DNA of 64,000 nt. Origin: Ectobacillus funiculus (GTDB taxonomy: Bacteria; Bacillota; Bacilli; Bacillales; Bacillaceae_G). The notes under the pieces are model-generated. The model did no database searches and was not told where the DNA came from. It worked only from the letters and a program-made list of their open reading frames with translations. Where the stretch lies: positions 61,535 to 125,534 of the forward strand of contig NZ_SCFM01000019.1 in the NCBI RefSeq assembly GCF_004138295.1, given 5' to 3'. Position 1 is the first letter of the stretch, and each line of letters starts with the position of its first letter. Position numbers and translations under genes: made by a program. Of the stretch, positions 53,635-61,475 are shown one piece after another.

Positions 53635-53850
53635 AAAGTCCTCCAGAATTATATTTTTCTAGCAAACTTAATTACAAACAACTTATTTATAGTTGGTTTA
53701 TTAGTAGTGGGAATTTTAACAATTATCTCACAATTACTGTCTAAGGATGAAAAAAACATGGTTCAATAAACGTGGTTGTATGTGGGTTATCCTGTTTTTT
53801 GGAAGTAGAAGTATCTTATGTATAGGAAGGAGGCCTTATCTATCAAAATT

Positions 53851-53947
53851 AGCGGGACTGCGTGGGAATCGAACCCACGGGAGACGAGACACGCGCCTCC
53901 CAATCGGTTTTGAAGGCCACGAAAGGCACCAGAGCCTCAGTCAGCCC
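53851..53947 (-). tRNA. tRNA-Sec-like (anticodon TCA), possibly decayed
   Basis: Read on the minus strand: a GTGGG-TTCGATT-CCCAC T-arm, a long GGGAGGC/GTCTCCC variable arm, anticodon loop CTTCAAA, and 3' acceptor GCAGTCCCG. These are hallmarks of selenocysteine tRNA, whose total length is about 95-100 nt. The 5' acceptor GGGCTGAC pairs poorly with GCAGTCCC (expected GGGACTGC), the anticodon stem has mismatches, and no CCA is encoded. No selA, selB or selD genes are near, so it may be a pseudogene or relic of an insertion. Confidence 0.5.
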
Positions 53948-53983
53948 TGTGGCAAGGGGCGGCGCATATTGACATTTGCAGCG

Positions 53984-54023
53984 GGAACTGTAACGGCTTT
54001 TCCTAAGAGTTCCGCACAGTTCC
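53984..54023. other. Hairpin between the tRNA-like sequence and the IS605-type end
   Basis: GGAACTGT...ACAGTTCC with inner CGG/CCG. No ORF is found in 53635-54147; this hairpin, the tRNA-like region and the element end fill it. Confidence 0.45.
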
Positions 54024-54042
54024 ACTTATTAGTCACATGGAT

Positions 54043-54087
54043 TTTATCATTTTCCGACAGAAGACCCCCACCTCAAGGTGATATTAT
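54043..54087 (+). mobile_element. ISC/IS605-type end, first arm, interrupted by IS3-family element
   Basis: TTTATCATTTTCCGACAGAA followed by GACCCCCACCTCAAGGTG matches 35959-35992 almost exactly. Its partner arm (AGGTGGGGGTAG) lies at 55401-55412 on the other side of the IS3-family element. Confidence 0.7.
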
Positions 54088-54147
54088 CCCCCTTGAGTAG
54101 ACAGTTGGTAAAAAGCCCATACTGTTTATTCAGGAGGGATATTTGTG

Positions 54148-54453
54148 ATGGGAAAGAAAACAACCTATTCTAAGGAATTTAAACTACGAGCGGTAAGAAT
54201 GTATTTAGAAGGGAACTCAGGTTATTTACGTATCTGTAAAGAACTTGGGATTCCAGATACAAAAACGATTCGCCTTTGGGTAAAAAATTATCGAACAACA
54301 GGAATGGCTGGGCTAGAGGAAAGACGTGGGAAAACAAAGAAGTTTCGAGGGGGTCAGAGAGAAAAAGGAAACCATACGGAAGAATTAGAGCTTCAAAGAC
54401 TTCGTGCGGAGAACGCATTTTTAAAAAAGCTACTCGCTTTTCAAAGGAGGTGA
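54148..54453 (+). CDS. IS3-family transposase OrfA (helix-turn-helix)
   Basis: 101 residues. Helix-turn-helix region KEFKLRAVRMYLEGNSGYLR then KELGIPDTKTIRLWVKNY, and a C-terminal leucine-zipper-like EELELQRLRAENAFLKKLLA used for OrfA-OrfB contact. The slippery heptamer A-AAA-AAG lies at 54423-54429, where -1 frameshifting makes the full OrfAB transposase. GTG 54145 is an alternative start; AGGAGGG precedes both. Confidence 0.9.
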   Translation: MGKKTTYSKEFKLRAVRMYLEGNSGYLRICKELGIPDTKTIRLWVKNYRTTGMAGLEERRGKTKKFRGGQREKGNHTEELELQRLRAENAFLKKLLAFQRR

Positions 54454-55337
54454 CATCTCGTAAATCAAAGGCACTCTACTATGCCTTGATTCAAGAATTG
54501 GCATCTACTTACCCTATTTCTTTATTATGCTTTGTATCAGGTGTATCTAGAAGTGGTTACTATAAATGGATGATACGTCAAGGAAGACAAACAGAGAGAC
54601 AACAGGAGAATGAAAGGGTAAAAGAATTGATTCTCCAGTGTCAGACGAGGGTAAAGAGGGTGTATGGTTACTATCGTGTACAGGCTTGGCTTCAACATAC
54701 ACAAGGACTTCGTGTGAATCATAAGCGAGTCTATCGTCTGATGAAGGAATTGAACATACAAGCGGTCATTCGGAAGAAAAAGAGATATTTCGGAAAACAG
54801 CAAGAACAAAAAGTAGTATCTTCTAATGTGATGAATCGGGAATTTACAGCGTCGCGTCCAAACGAAAAGTGGACGACAGACATTACCTATCTCATGTTTA
54901 ATGGGAAACGATTGTATTTATCTGTGATGTATGACTTATTCAACAATGAAGTCATCACCTATCAGATTGGGAAACAAAACAATTTGAAGCTCGTCCTAGA
55001 TACAGTAAAAGAAGCAATAAAAAAACGAAAGGTAGACGGAACCATTCTACATAGTGATCAAGGATTCCAGTATACCTCTCGCCAATACCATGAGCTCTTA
55101 AAAGCTCATCACCTTACTCCTAGTATGTCCCGAAAAGGGAATTGTTTAGACAATGCTTGTATGGAGAATTTCTTTAGCCATTTCAAGACAGAAATGATGT
55201 ATCTGCATGATTTTCAAGAGGAACAGGAAGTCATAGATGCCACGCATCAGTACATCATGTTTTATAACCAAGAACGAATCCAAATCAAATTACAAAACCT
55301 GAGTCCTGTACAATATAGGACTCAGGTTTGTGCATAG
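54423..55337 (+). CDS. IS3-family transposase OrfB (rve/DDE catalytic part)
   Basis: About 300 residues in the -1 frame relative to orfA. HTH_21 (SGVSRSGYYKW...), then the DDE core: first Asp in WTTDITYLMF, second in LHSDQGFQY, Glu in CMENFFSHFKTEMMYLHDF. No own ribosome site with a start codon fits, so it is made as an OrfAB fusion by -1 frameshifting at 54423-54429. Both frames are intact, so the element may still be active. Confidence 0.9.
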   Translation, partial: KKATRFSKEVTSRKSKALYYALIQELASTYPISLLCFVSGVSRSGYYKWMIRQGRQTERQQENERVKELILQCQTRVKRVYGYYRVQAWLQHTQGLRVNHKRVYRLMKELNIQAVIRKKKRYFGKQQEQKVVSSNVMNREFTASRPNEKWTTDITYLMFNGKRLYLSVMYDLFNNEVITYQIGKQNNLKLVLDTVKEAIKKRKVDGTILHSDQGFQYTSRQYHELLKAHHLTPSMSRKGNCLDNACMENFFSHFKTEMMYLHDFQEEQEVIDATHQYIMFYNQERIQIKLQNLSPVQYRTQVCA

Positions 55338-55380
55338 TGCAAATAAGGCTTTTTTCACACTGTCTACTTGACAGGGATAT

Positions 55381-55424
55381 GTTCAAGGAGCATTAGCGAG
55401 TAGGTGGGGGTAGTTTCAATATGC
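55381..55424 (+). mobile_element. ISC/IS605-type end, second arm (split by IS3-family element)
   Basis: GTTCAAGGAGCATTAGCGAG then TAGGTGGGGGTAGTTTC complements the arm at 54061-54073 (ACCCCCACCT/AGGTGGGGGT). The gap 55425-55729 contains no supported gene. Confidence 0.65.
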
Positions 55425-55729
55425 ATGAGTTTATATATAAGTTGAACTAAATATTTTCTCGCAATCCCATCGCAGCACAAAGTCATACAGAATTACCCTA
55501 TAAAGGTAATTTGAATGATGATTTAGTCAATCAAATAAGAAGGTGTGAGAATTAAATTCAATTTATATAGTTTTTCAAATGGCGAAATGAAAAGCTATTG
55601 TTATCCAATGCCAGCCTATATTATTATTTACCGCATGAATAAGGGCATTCATGCCTTGTGCATCCCCAATCATAATAGAAGATTCCCATTAATTTCGAAC
55701 TTCAATTATATAGAAAGGGAAGCGCTTAT

Positions 55730-56464
55730 TTATGAAAGAAACGGAATACGTTCTTTGTATATTTCAATCAATTTTTTATTATGCTGATCAGCTCCCTCAG
55801 TATTTCCGCTAAAAAAGATGGGAGGCTCGAAGCCCTGATCTGCCATAATTTGAATAGCTTTGACAAAGATGCTGTTCAATATAGTGGCTCCTATGATAGT
55901 AGAGCCAGATCCGAACTTCATAGGCAGCGCCGCATGTGTTATAAGTGCATCGCCTTTAGGAGCGTGATTATCAATTACTAAATCGGCAGCATCATATAAA
56001 TGCTGCCCGCTTTTATGCCGTGAAGGACGGCTTTGCGAATATTCAAGTGATGTGAGCGCAATTACAAAGGCGCCTTTTTGCTTAGCGATTTTTGCAGCAT
56101 CAATTGGAACCGGATTGATTCCAGAAGTGGAAATTACAATGAATATGTCATCTTTGCGGATATCTTGGTTTTCCATGAATGATTGTGCGAAGTCATTTTG
56201 CCGTTCGAGCTGCGATGAGCGGGCAGCTCCTTTATGAAGCATTAATTCCTCAACAAGGATAGGATGAATAGGTGCTAAACCGCCCGCTCTGTAAAATACT
56301 TCTTCTGTTAGAAGGTGGGAGTGCCCGCAGCCAAATAAATGCACAATACCGTTTGCTTGAATGCATTGCGCGATTTCTTCGGCTGCTTTCACGAGCTTTG
56401 TATGCTCTTGCTTCCTGGCGCGTTCAATGGCTGTTATGATTTCATCAAAATAAAGCTGTAGCAT
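55730..56464 (-). CDS. SIS-domain phosphosugar-binding protein (UPF0309)
   Basis: 244 residues with one SIS domain: IVHLFGCGHSHLLTEEVFYR, FIVISTSGINPVPIDAAKIA and KGAFVIALTSLEYSQ. It ends the nagA-nagB-nagR-SIS array, 10 bp after nagR. Such proteins bind or isomerise phosphosugars; in this context it may handle a GlcNAc- or MurNAc-derived phosphate. ATG 56464 follows TGAGGTT. Confidence 0.85.
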   Translation of the reverse strand: MLQLYFDEIITAIERARKQEHTKLVKAAEEIAQCIQANGIVHLFGCGHSHLLTEEVFYRAGGLAPIHPILVEELMLHKGAARSSQLERQNDFAQSFMENQDIRKDDIFIVISTSGINPVPIDAAKIAKQKGAFVIALTSLEYSQSRPSRHKSGQHLYDAADLVIDNHAPKGDALITHAALPMKFGSGSTIIGATILNSIFVKAIQIMADQGFEPPIFFSGNTEGADQHNKKLIEIYKERIPFLS

Positions 56465-56474
56465 ATGAATAACC

Positions 56475-57200
56475 TCATTGTCGTTTAATATGAATGGTAA
56501 ATGTGTAACGATCCGCTCGATAAGAGGATTTTACAAATTCAAGCGGTGTCCCGTCCTCTAAATACGTATTGCGTTGCAGCAACAGAATAGGCGATCCTTT
56601 ACGAATATTTAAATGTTCACCTTCGGTTTCAGATGCAATGGCAGCTTCTACAGATTGAGCTGCATGTCCAATTTTCAGATGTAATTGTTCTTCGATATAT
56701 TGATATAAGGAATGGTTCACCTTTTCCTCTGTTAATCCCTTAATGAGATTTGCTGAAGCATACACAATTTCTAGCGCCATTGGCACTTGATCGGCAAGAC
56801 GAATCCGTTTGATTTCATAAACAGGTGCATATTCTTTTATTTGCAGCTGATTGGCGATTTTCTCTGGTGCTGGAACGATTTCGAAACTCAGCAGTTTACT
56901 GCTTGGTACTAGCCCTCTTGCTTTCATATCCTCTGTAAAACTTGTTAAACTGCCAAGCTCTTGTTCCACCTTTTTTTCAGCGACAAACGTACCTCTTCCC
57001 TTTTGGCGATATAAATAGCCATCATCTACTAAATTGTTCATTGCTTGGCGAACGGTCATACGGCTGATATTAATGAGCTCCGCATATTCCCGCTCAGATG
57101 GAAGCATGTCGCCAGGCTGTAACTCACCGCTTTCAATTTGCTTTTTGATTTGTTCTTCCAGTTGATAATAGATTGGAAGAGGCGAGCTTTTATCAATCAT
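56475..57200 (-). CDS. nagR: GntR/HutC-family repressor of N-acetylglucosamine genes
   Basis: 241 residues. Winged helix at 1-75 (PLPIYYQLEEQIKKQIESGE, SEREYAELINISRMTVRQAM) and a UTRA ligand domain from ~90. It corresponds to B. subtilis NagR (YvoA), which leaves its dre operators on binding glucosamine-6-P or GlcNAc-6-P. Two matching operators lie between nagA and the PTS gene. AAAGGAGAG precedes ATG. Confidence 0.9.
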   Translation of the reverse strand: MIDKSSPLPIYYQLEEQIKKQIESGELQPGDMLPSEREYAELINISRMTVRQAMNNLVDDGYLYRQKGRGTFVAEKKVEQELGSLTSFTEDMKARGLVPSSKLLSFEIVPAPEKIANQLQIKEYAPVYEIKRIRLADQVPMALEIVYASANLIKGLTEEKVNHSLYQYIEEQLHLKIGHAAQSVEAAIASETEGEHLNIRKGSPILLLQRNTYLEDGTPLEFVKSSYRADRYTFTIHIKRQ

Positions 57201-57217
57201 AGCTTATTTCTCTCCTT

Positions 57218-57955
57218 TTAGGGGCTTACCAGCACACCTGATAAAGCCTTCTGGTCTGCTATAATTGTAACATGACTATGTCTTTTTAACACAGAGGCAG
57301 GAAAGTCCTCACTTATTTCTCCATGAAGTAGTTTTTGCATGGCATCTGCTTTTTCTTCCCCTGATATTAAGAGCAAAATTTCCTTACTGTTCATAATGGA
57401 GGAGATTCCCATTGTAATGGCGTGTGTTGGCACATCGTCTAGTGTGTTAAAATAGCGAGCATTCGCTTTTCGCGTCGATTCTTCTAATGTAACGATATGG
57501 GTAGCTGATTGAAAAGATGTTCCTGGCTCGTTAAATCCAATATGCCCATTTTGCCCGATTCCTAATACTTGAAGATCAATACCGCCTAACGCTTTAATAA
57601 GCCGATCATACTGCTCACACTCATGATTGTAATCAGCTGCAAGTCCGTTTGGAAGGTAGGTCTGGAATTTTGGGATATCAATATGATTAAATAAAGCCTC
57701 TGCCATATAATAGTGATAACTATTTGGATCTTGTTCTTTCAAACCGATGTATTCATCTAGATTAAATGTTGTGACATGTTGATAAGAGGTACCATTTTTT
57801 TGATGATCTTCAATTATCGCTTCATATAAGCCTTTTGGTGTACCTCCCGTTGCCAGTCCAAGATTTATCCGATTTTCTTGTTTCACTTTATGAATGATAA
57901 TCTCAGCAGCCTTTTGGCTCATTTCCTTATAATCTTTCACTTGAACAATTTTCAT
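57218..57955 (-). CDS. nagB: Glucosamine-6-phosphate deaminase
   Basis: 245 residues. Converts GlcN-6-P to fructose-6-P and ammonia in the cytosol. Motifs: LGLATGGTPKGLYEAI, TTFNLDEYIGL with the catalytic Asp, and LGIGQNGHIGFNEPG with the general-base His. The ATG overlaps the nagA stop by one base (TAATG), so translation is coupled. An upstream in-frame ATG within nagA is unlikely. No allosteric extension is seen. Confidence 0.95.
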   Translation of the reverse strand: MKIVQVKDYKEMSQKAAEIIIHKVKQENRINLGLATGGTPKGLYEAIIEDHQKNGTSYQHVTTFNLDEYIGLKEQDPNSYHYYMAEALFNHIDIPKFQTYLPNGLAADYNHECEQYDRLIKALGGIDLQVLGIGQNGHIGFNEPGTSFQSATHIVTLEESTRKANARYFNTLDDVPTHAITMGISSIMNSKEILLLISGEEKADAMQKLLHGEISEDFPASVLKRHSHVTIIADQKALSGVLVSP

Positions 57956-59145
57956 TATTTTTCCTCCTTTTGATAAGCAAGCTTTCCGCGGCAAAATGTC
58001 ATGACAACTTCTAAATGCTCATCTACTATCACAAAGTCTGCATCTTTTCCGACAGCAATGCTTCCTTTTCGGTCAAAAATATTCAATTGTTTTGCAGGGT
58101 TAACAGCTGTCATTTCGATAATATTTTCTAGTCCACAATGTGTATAAGAAATCACATTTTTGATTGCATCCTTCATCTTTAAAATACTGCCTGCGAGTGT
58201 TCCATCTGCGAGTGTTGCCTTTGTATCATCCACACGTACTGCTTGTCCGCCTAAATCATATGTTCCATTTTTTAAGCATTTTGCACGGAGTGAATCTGTA
58301 ATTAAAATCATGCGTTTACTCGTTTTTTGTTGATAGGCGAGCTGGATCATTTCAGGTCTGGCATGAATACCGTCAGCAATGATTTCAGTAAACAGCTCAT
58401 GGCGTAATAATGCGGCACCAAGGACCCCTGGTTCACGATGATGTAATCCGCGCATGCCGTTAAAGAGATGGGTAACATGCGAAGCACCTGCATGAATTGC
58501 TTCATCAACCTCTTGATAGGTTGCATCAGAATGGCCAATTGAGGCTGTGACGCCCGTTTGTTTTAAGTAGGAAGTTAATGCTAAACCATTCTTTTCTTCA
58601 GGAGCTAATGTAACAAGCTTAATATGCCCTTTTGCTAGCTCTTGCCATCTTTTAAATAAGTCGAGATCAGGTTCTATAATGTGATCAGGCGGCTGGGCTC
58701 CTGCGCGTTTTGGGGAAATAAACGGACCCTCTAGATGAATGCCTACTATTTCTGCCTTTCCTGCTGCCTGCTTTTCCTCGATAAATTGCGCCGCATTTGT
58801 TAATGCTTTTTCGATAGCATTCTTCGTTTGTGTCATTGTGGTAGCGAGAAAGCTGGTTGTTCCTTCCTGAGGAAGGGCAGCTGCCATCGTTGCTAGCGCT
58901 TCTTCGGTTGCATCCATGGTATCCGCACCAGCAGCACCGTGAATATGAACATCAATCATGCCTGGGAGTAAACTGAATCCTGGAGAAAGGGTTATTTTCC
59001 GAATGGTATCTTCCTCTATTAGCTCATTTATAGGTCCAACTTCAACAATTCTTCCATTGCTTACTTTGACATAGCCGTTTTCATACGTGTGATTTTCTGC
59101 ATAAACGGTTATATTACTAATAATAAATTCTTCACTATTAGACAT
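57955..59145 (-). CDS. nagA: N-acetylglucosamine-6-phosphate deacetylase
   Basis: 396 residues, amidohydrolase TIM barrel. Makes GlcN-6-P from GlcNAc-6-P. Metal and substrate motifs: IDVHIHGAAGADTMDA, IHLEGPFISPKRAGAQ (metal-binding Glu), IGHSDATYQEVDEA, ASHVTHLFNGMRG and LITDSLRAKC. AAAGGAGCTTAAACG precedes ATG. First gene of nagA-nagB-nagR-SIS, divergent from the GlcNAc PTS. Confidence 0.95.
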   Translation of the reverse strand: MSNSEEFIISNITVYAENHTYENGYVKVSNGRIVEVGPINELIEEDTIRKITLSPGFSLLPGMIDVHIHGAAGADTMDATEEALATMAAALPQEGTTSFLATTMTQTKNAIEKALTNAAQFIEEKQAAGKAEIVGIHLEGPFISPKRAGAQPPDHIIEPDLDLFKRWQELAKGHIKLVTLAPEEKNGLALTSYLKQTGVTASIGHSDATYQEVDEAIHAGASHVTHLFNGMRGLHHREPGVLGAALLRHELFTEIIADGIHARPEMIQLAYQQKTSKRMILITDSLRAKCLKNGTYDLGGQAVRVDDTKATLADGTLAGSILKMKDAIKNVISYTHCGLENIIEMTAVNPAKQLNIFDRKGSIAVGKDADFVIVDEHLEVVMTFCRGKLAYQKEEK

Positions 59146-59201
59146 CGTTTAAGCTCCTTTAATTTTTGTAAATGCTTGATTACAGTGTACACAAATAAAA
59201 T

Positions 59202-59225
59202 ATAGTTGTCTATACCAATTTAGTT
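59202..59225 (-). promoter_or_regulatory. NagR operator (dre site) for nagA
   Basis: On the minus strand: AATTGGTATAGACAACTATA. It is identical over 18 bases to the site at 59329 in reverse orientation, and fits the YvoA/NagR dre box (TGGTATAGACMA). Confidence 0.85.
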
Positions 59226-59325
59226 GTTTTTTTAAGCGGATTCAGATAAAAACCCGGAATTTTTAAAGGGATTAACGTAATGATTAAAGGAAGAGAGTTA
59301 TTTATAGGGATATTTTTCTTTTAAT

Positions 59326-59350
59326 TTGGTATAGACAACTATATTTATAG
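59326..59350 (+). promoter_or_regulatory. NagR operator (dre site) for the GlcNAc PTS gene
   Basis: AATTTGGTATAGACAACTAT followed by ATTTA. It mirrors the nagA site, so NagR can control both divergent units. Confidence 0.85.
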
Positions 59351-59367
59351 ATGCTAGTATGTATTCG

Positions 59368-59383
59368 TGGAAAGCGTTTTCCA
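59368..59383 (+). promoter_or_regulatory. CcpA cre site
   Basis: TGGAAAGCGTTTTCCA is a perfect palindrome around the cre core AAAGCGTTTT, 28 bp before the PTS start codon. Catabolite repression by CcpA is likely. Confidence 0.85.
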
Positions 59384-59410
59384 ATATTATCGTCAAAGGA
59401 GCCAAAATCT

Positions 59411-61348
59411 ATGTTGAACTTCTTACAAAAGATTGGAAAAGCATTGATGCTACCGATTGCTGTGTTACCAGCGGCAGCATTATTGCTTCGTTTAGGACAA
59501 AAAGATCTATTAAACATTCCATTTATGGCATCAGCGGGAGATGCCGTGTTTGCAAATCTAGCGTTATTATTTGCACTTGGAATTGCTGTTGGGTTGGCGA
59601 AGGATGGGAATGGCGCAGCGGCACTTGCGGGAGCAGTTGGGTACTTTGTACTCACAAAAGGAACGGCTGCTATTAATGAAAACATTAATATGGCGGTTCT
59701 CGGGGGGATTATCTCCGGGGCGGTTGCCGGTGTCTTATATAATCGTTTTCATGATATGAAGCTTCCTGAATGGCTTGGATTTTTTGCTGGGAAACGTTTT
59801 GTTCCGATCATCACGTCACTTGTCATGTTGATATTAGCTGGAGTGTTTGGTCTTATTTGGCCGCCTATCCAATCGGGCATTAATGCGCTTGGCGACTGGA
59901 TTACGGGGGCAGGGGCATTAGGAGCAGGGATTTTCGGATTATTAAATCGACTACTGATTCCAATTGGTTTACATCACGTACTAAATAGCTTAGTTTGGTT
60001 TGTATTTGGTGAATATCATGGGGCAACAGGAGATTTAAATCGCTTTTTTGCAGGGGATCCGACTGCGGGGACCTTTATGACAGGCTTTTTCCCAGTCATG
60101 ATGTTTGGATTACCTGCTGCCGCCTTTGCGATGATTGCCGCAGCGAAAAAAGAAAGAAGAAAAGCAGTTGCCGGTATGTTAATTGGGCTTGCTTTTACCT
60201 CCTTTTTGACAGGGATTACAGAACCGATTGAATTCTTATTTATGTTTACCGCACCAGTGCTTTATGGAATTCATGCTGTTTTAACAGGCATCTCTATGGG
60301 GCTTATGGTAGCTTTGGGTATTCATCATGGCTTTGGGTTTTCAGCTGGCGCACTTGATTACGTTCTAAATTTCGGAATCGCTCAAAAACCATTATTAATC
60401 TTACTCATTGGTGTGATCTATGCAGTACTCTATTTTGGAATTTTCTATTTCTTAATTAAAAAGCTTGATATTAAAACACCTGGACGTGAAGAGGAAGTTG
60501 AGGAAGATGAAGCTGGACATGAGGCGGTAATTCAGACTGGCGATAAACATACAGACATGGGGGCCTATTTTATTGAAGATCTTGGCGGAAGGGAAAATAT
60601 CACATCTATAGACAATTGTGCAACGCGTTTGCGTTTAACTATAGCTGATATGACAAAAGTAAATGAAGCAGCGTTGAAAAAGCATGGCGCTCGCGGTGTT
60701 ATGAAGCTGAATAAAGAAAGCCTGCAAGTTATTGTAGGAACGAACGTTCAATTTGTTGCAGAGGCAATGAAGCAGTTTGCAAAAGGTGGGGTCGTAAGGG
60801 AAGAGACTATGACTGCTAGAGAAAAGAATACTGCTTCTGTTCCTAGTAAGGAAGATATCACTAACCTAGGAGAAAATGACTTTATCCTTCCTTTTTCAGG
60901 GAATGTTATGCCATTAAGCAATGTGCCTGACGAAGTATTCTCATCGAAAATGATGGGAGATGGCTTTGCAATTGAACCGACTAATGATATTTTAATTTCG
61001 CCAATCGATGGTGAGGTTGTAAATGTCTTTCCAACTAAACATGCTATTGGTTTAAAAACAAAGGATGGATATGAAATTCTCATTCATATTGGGCTAGATA
61101 CAGTGAAATTGGGCGGTGCAGGCTTTACGGTGTTTGTCGAGGCTGGTCAAAAAATCAAAAAAGGTAAACAGCTTATAAAAATTGACCGTGCTTATTTACA
61201 ACAAAACGCCCCTTCTATTGTGACGCCGATTGTGTTTACAAATTTAACAGATGACAAAAAACTCAACTTGCAGAAATTAGGGGAACAACAACAAGGAGCA
61301 ACAGGCATTATTACTATTTCTAATAGAGAAGCAGTAGCTAATTCTTGA
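59411..61348 (+). CDS. nagP: GlcNAc-specific PTS transporter, EIICBA
   Basis: 645 residues: EIIC membrane domain (about 1-355, LQKIGKALMLPIAVLPAAAL), EIIB (about 375-460, phosphorylated Cys403 in SIDNCATRLRL) and EIIA (about 490-645, phosphorylated His559 in LIHIGLDTV). It takes up and phosphorylates N-acetylglucosamine to GlcNAc-6-P for nagA and nagB. ATG 59411 is chosen because CAAAGGAGCC precedes it. Many Bacillus NagP proteins lack the EIIA part; here all three are fused, so no separate EIIA is needed. Confidence 0.94.
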   Translation: MLNFLQKIGKALMLPIAVLPAAALLLRLGQKDLLNIPFMASAGDAVFANLALLFALGIAVGLAKDGNGAAALAGAVGYFVLTKGTAAINENINMAVLGGIISGAVAGVLYNRFHDMKLPEWLGFFAGKRFVPIITSLVMLILAGVFGLIWPPIQSGINALGDWITGAGALGAGIFGLLNRLLIPIGLHHVLNSLVWFVFGEYHGATGDLNRFFAGDPTAGTFMTGFFPVMMFGLPAAAFAMIAAAKKERRKAVAGMLIGLAFTSFLTGITEPIEFLFMFTAPVLYGIHAVLTGISMGLMVALGIHHGFGFSAGALDYVLNFGIAQKPLLILLIGVIYAVLYFGIFYFLIKKLDIKTPGREEEVEEDEAGHEAVIQTGDKHTDMGAYFIEDLGGRENITSIDNCATRLRLTIADMTKVNEAALKKHGARGVMKLNKESLQVIVGTNVQFVAEAMKQFAKGGVVREETMTAREKNTASVPSKEDITNLGENDFILPFSGNVMPLSNVPDEVFSSKMMGDGFAIEPTNDILISPIDGEVVNVFPTKHAIGLKTKDGYEILIHIGLDTVKLGGAGFTVFVEAGQKIKKGKQLIKIDRAYLQQNAPSIVTPIVFTNLTDDKKLNLQKLGEQQQGATGIITISNREAVANS

Positions 61349-61369
61349 TGTTTTGAAATAACGACTATG

Positions 61370-61405
61370 TGACCACTGACCGCACAGGCGGCAGTGGTCA
61401 TTTAT
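61370..61405 (+). terminator. Terminator of the PTS gene
   Basis: TGACCACTG...CAGTGGTCATTTATT stem. Confidence 0.85.
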
Positions 61406-61475
61406 TAGCAAACAAAAACAATGGGTTGTTTTTGTTTGGGAGATTTATGGCACCACACTATGGGGAGGAAAAACT

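Larger units (their letters stand above)
54094..55371 (+). mobile_element. IS3-family (IS150-like) insertion sequence
   Basis: 1278 bp bounded by imperfect inverted repeats: TGAGTAGACAGTTGGTAAAA and the right-end complement CAAGTAGACAGTGTGAAAAA, both followed by AGCC. It carries orfA and orfB in overlapping frames with a canonical slippery site. No clear direct repeat of the target is visible. It split an older ISC/IS605-type end. Confidence 0.85.

Noticed and set aside
55545..55787. 80-codon plus-strand ORF
   Set aside because: No ribosome site, no motif, and it overlaps the end of the SIS gene on the other strand.
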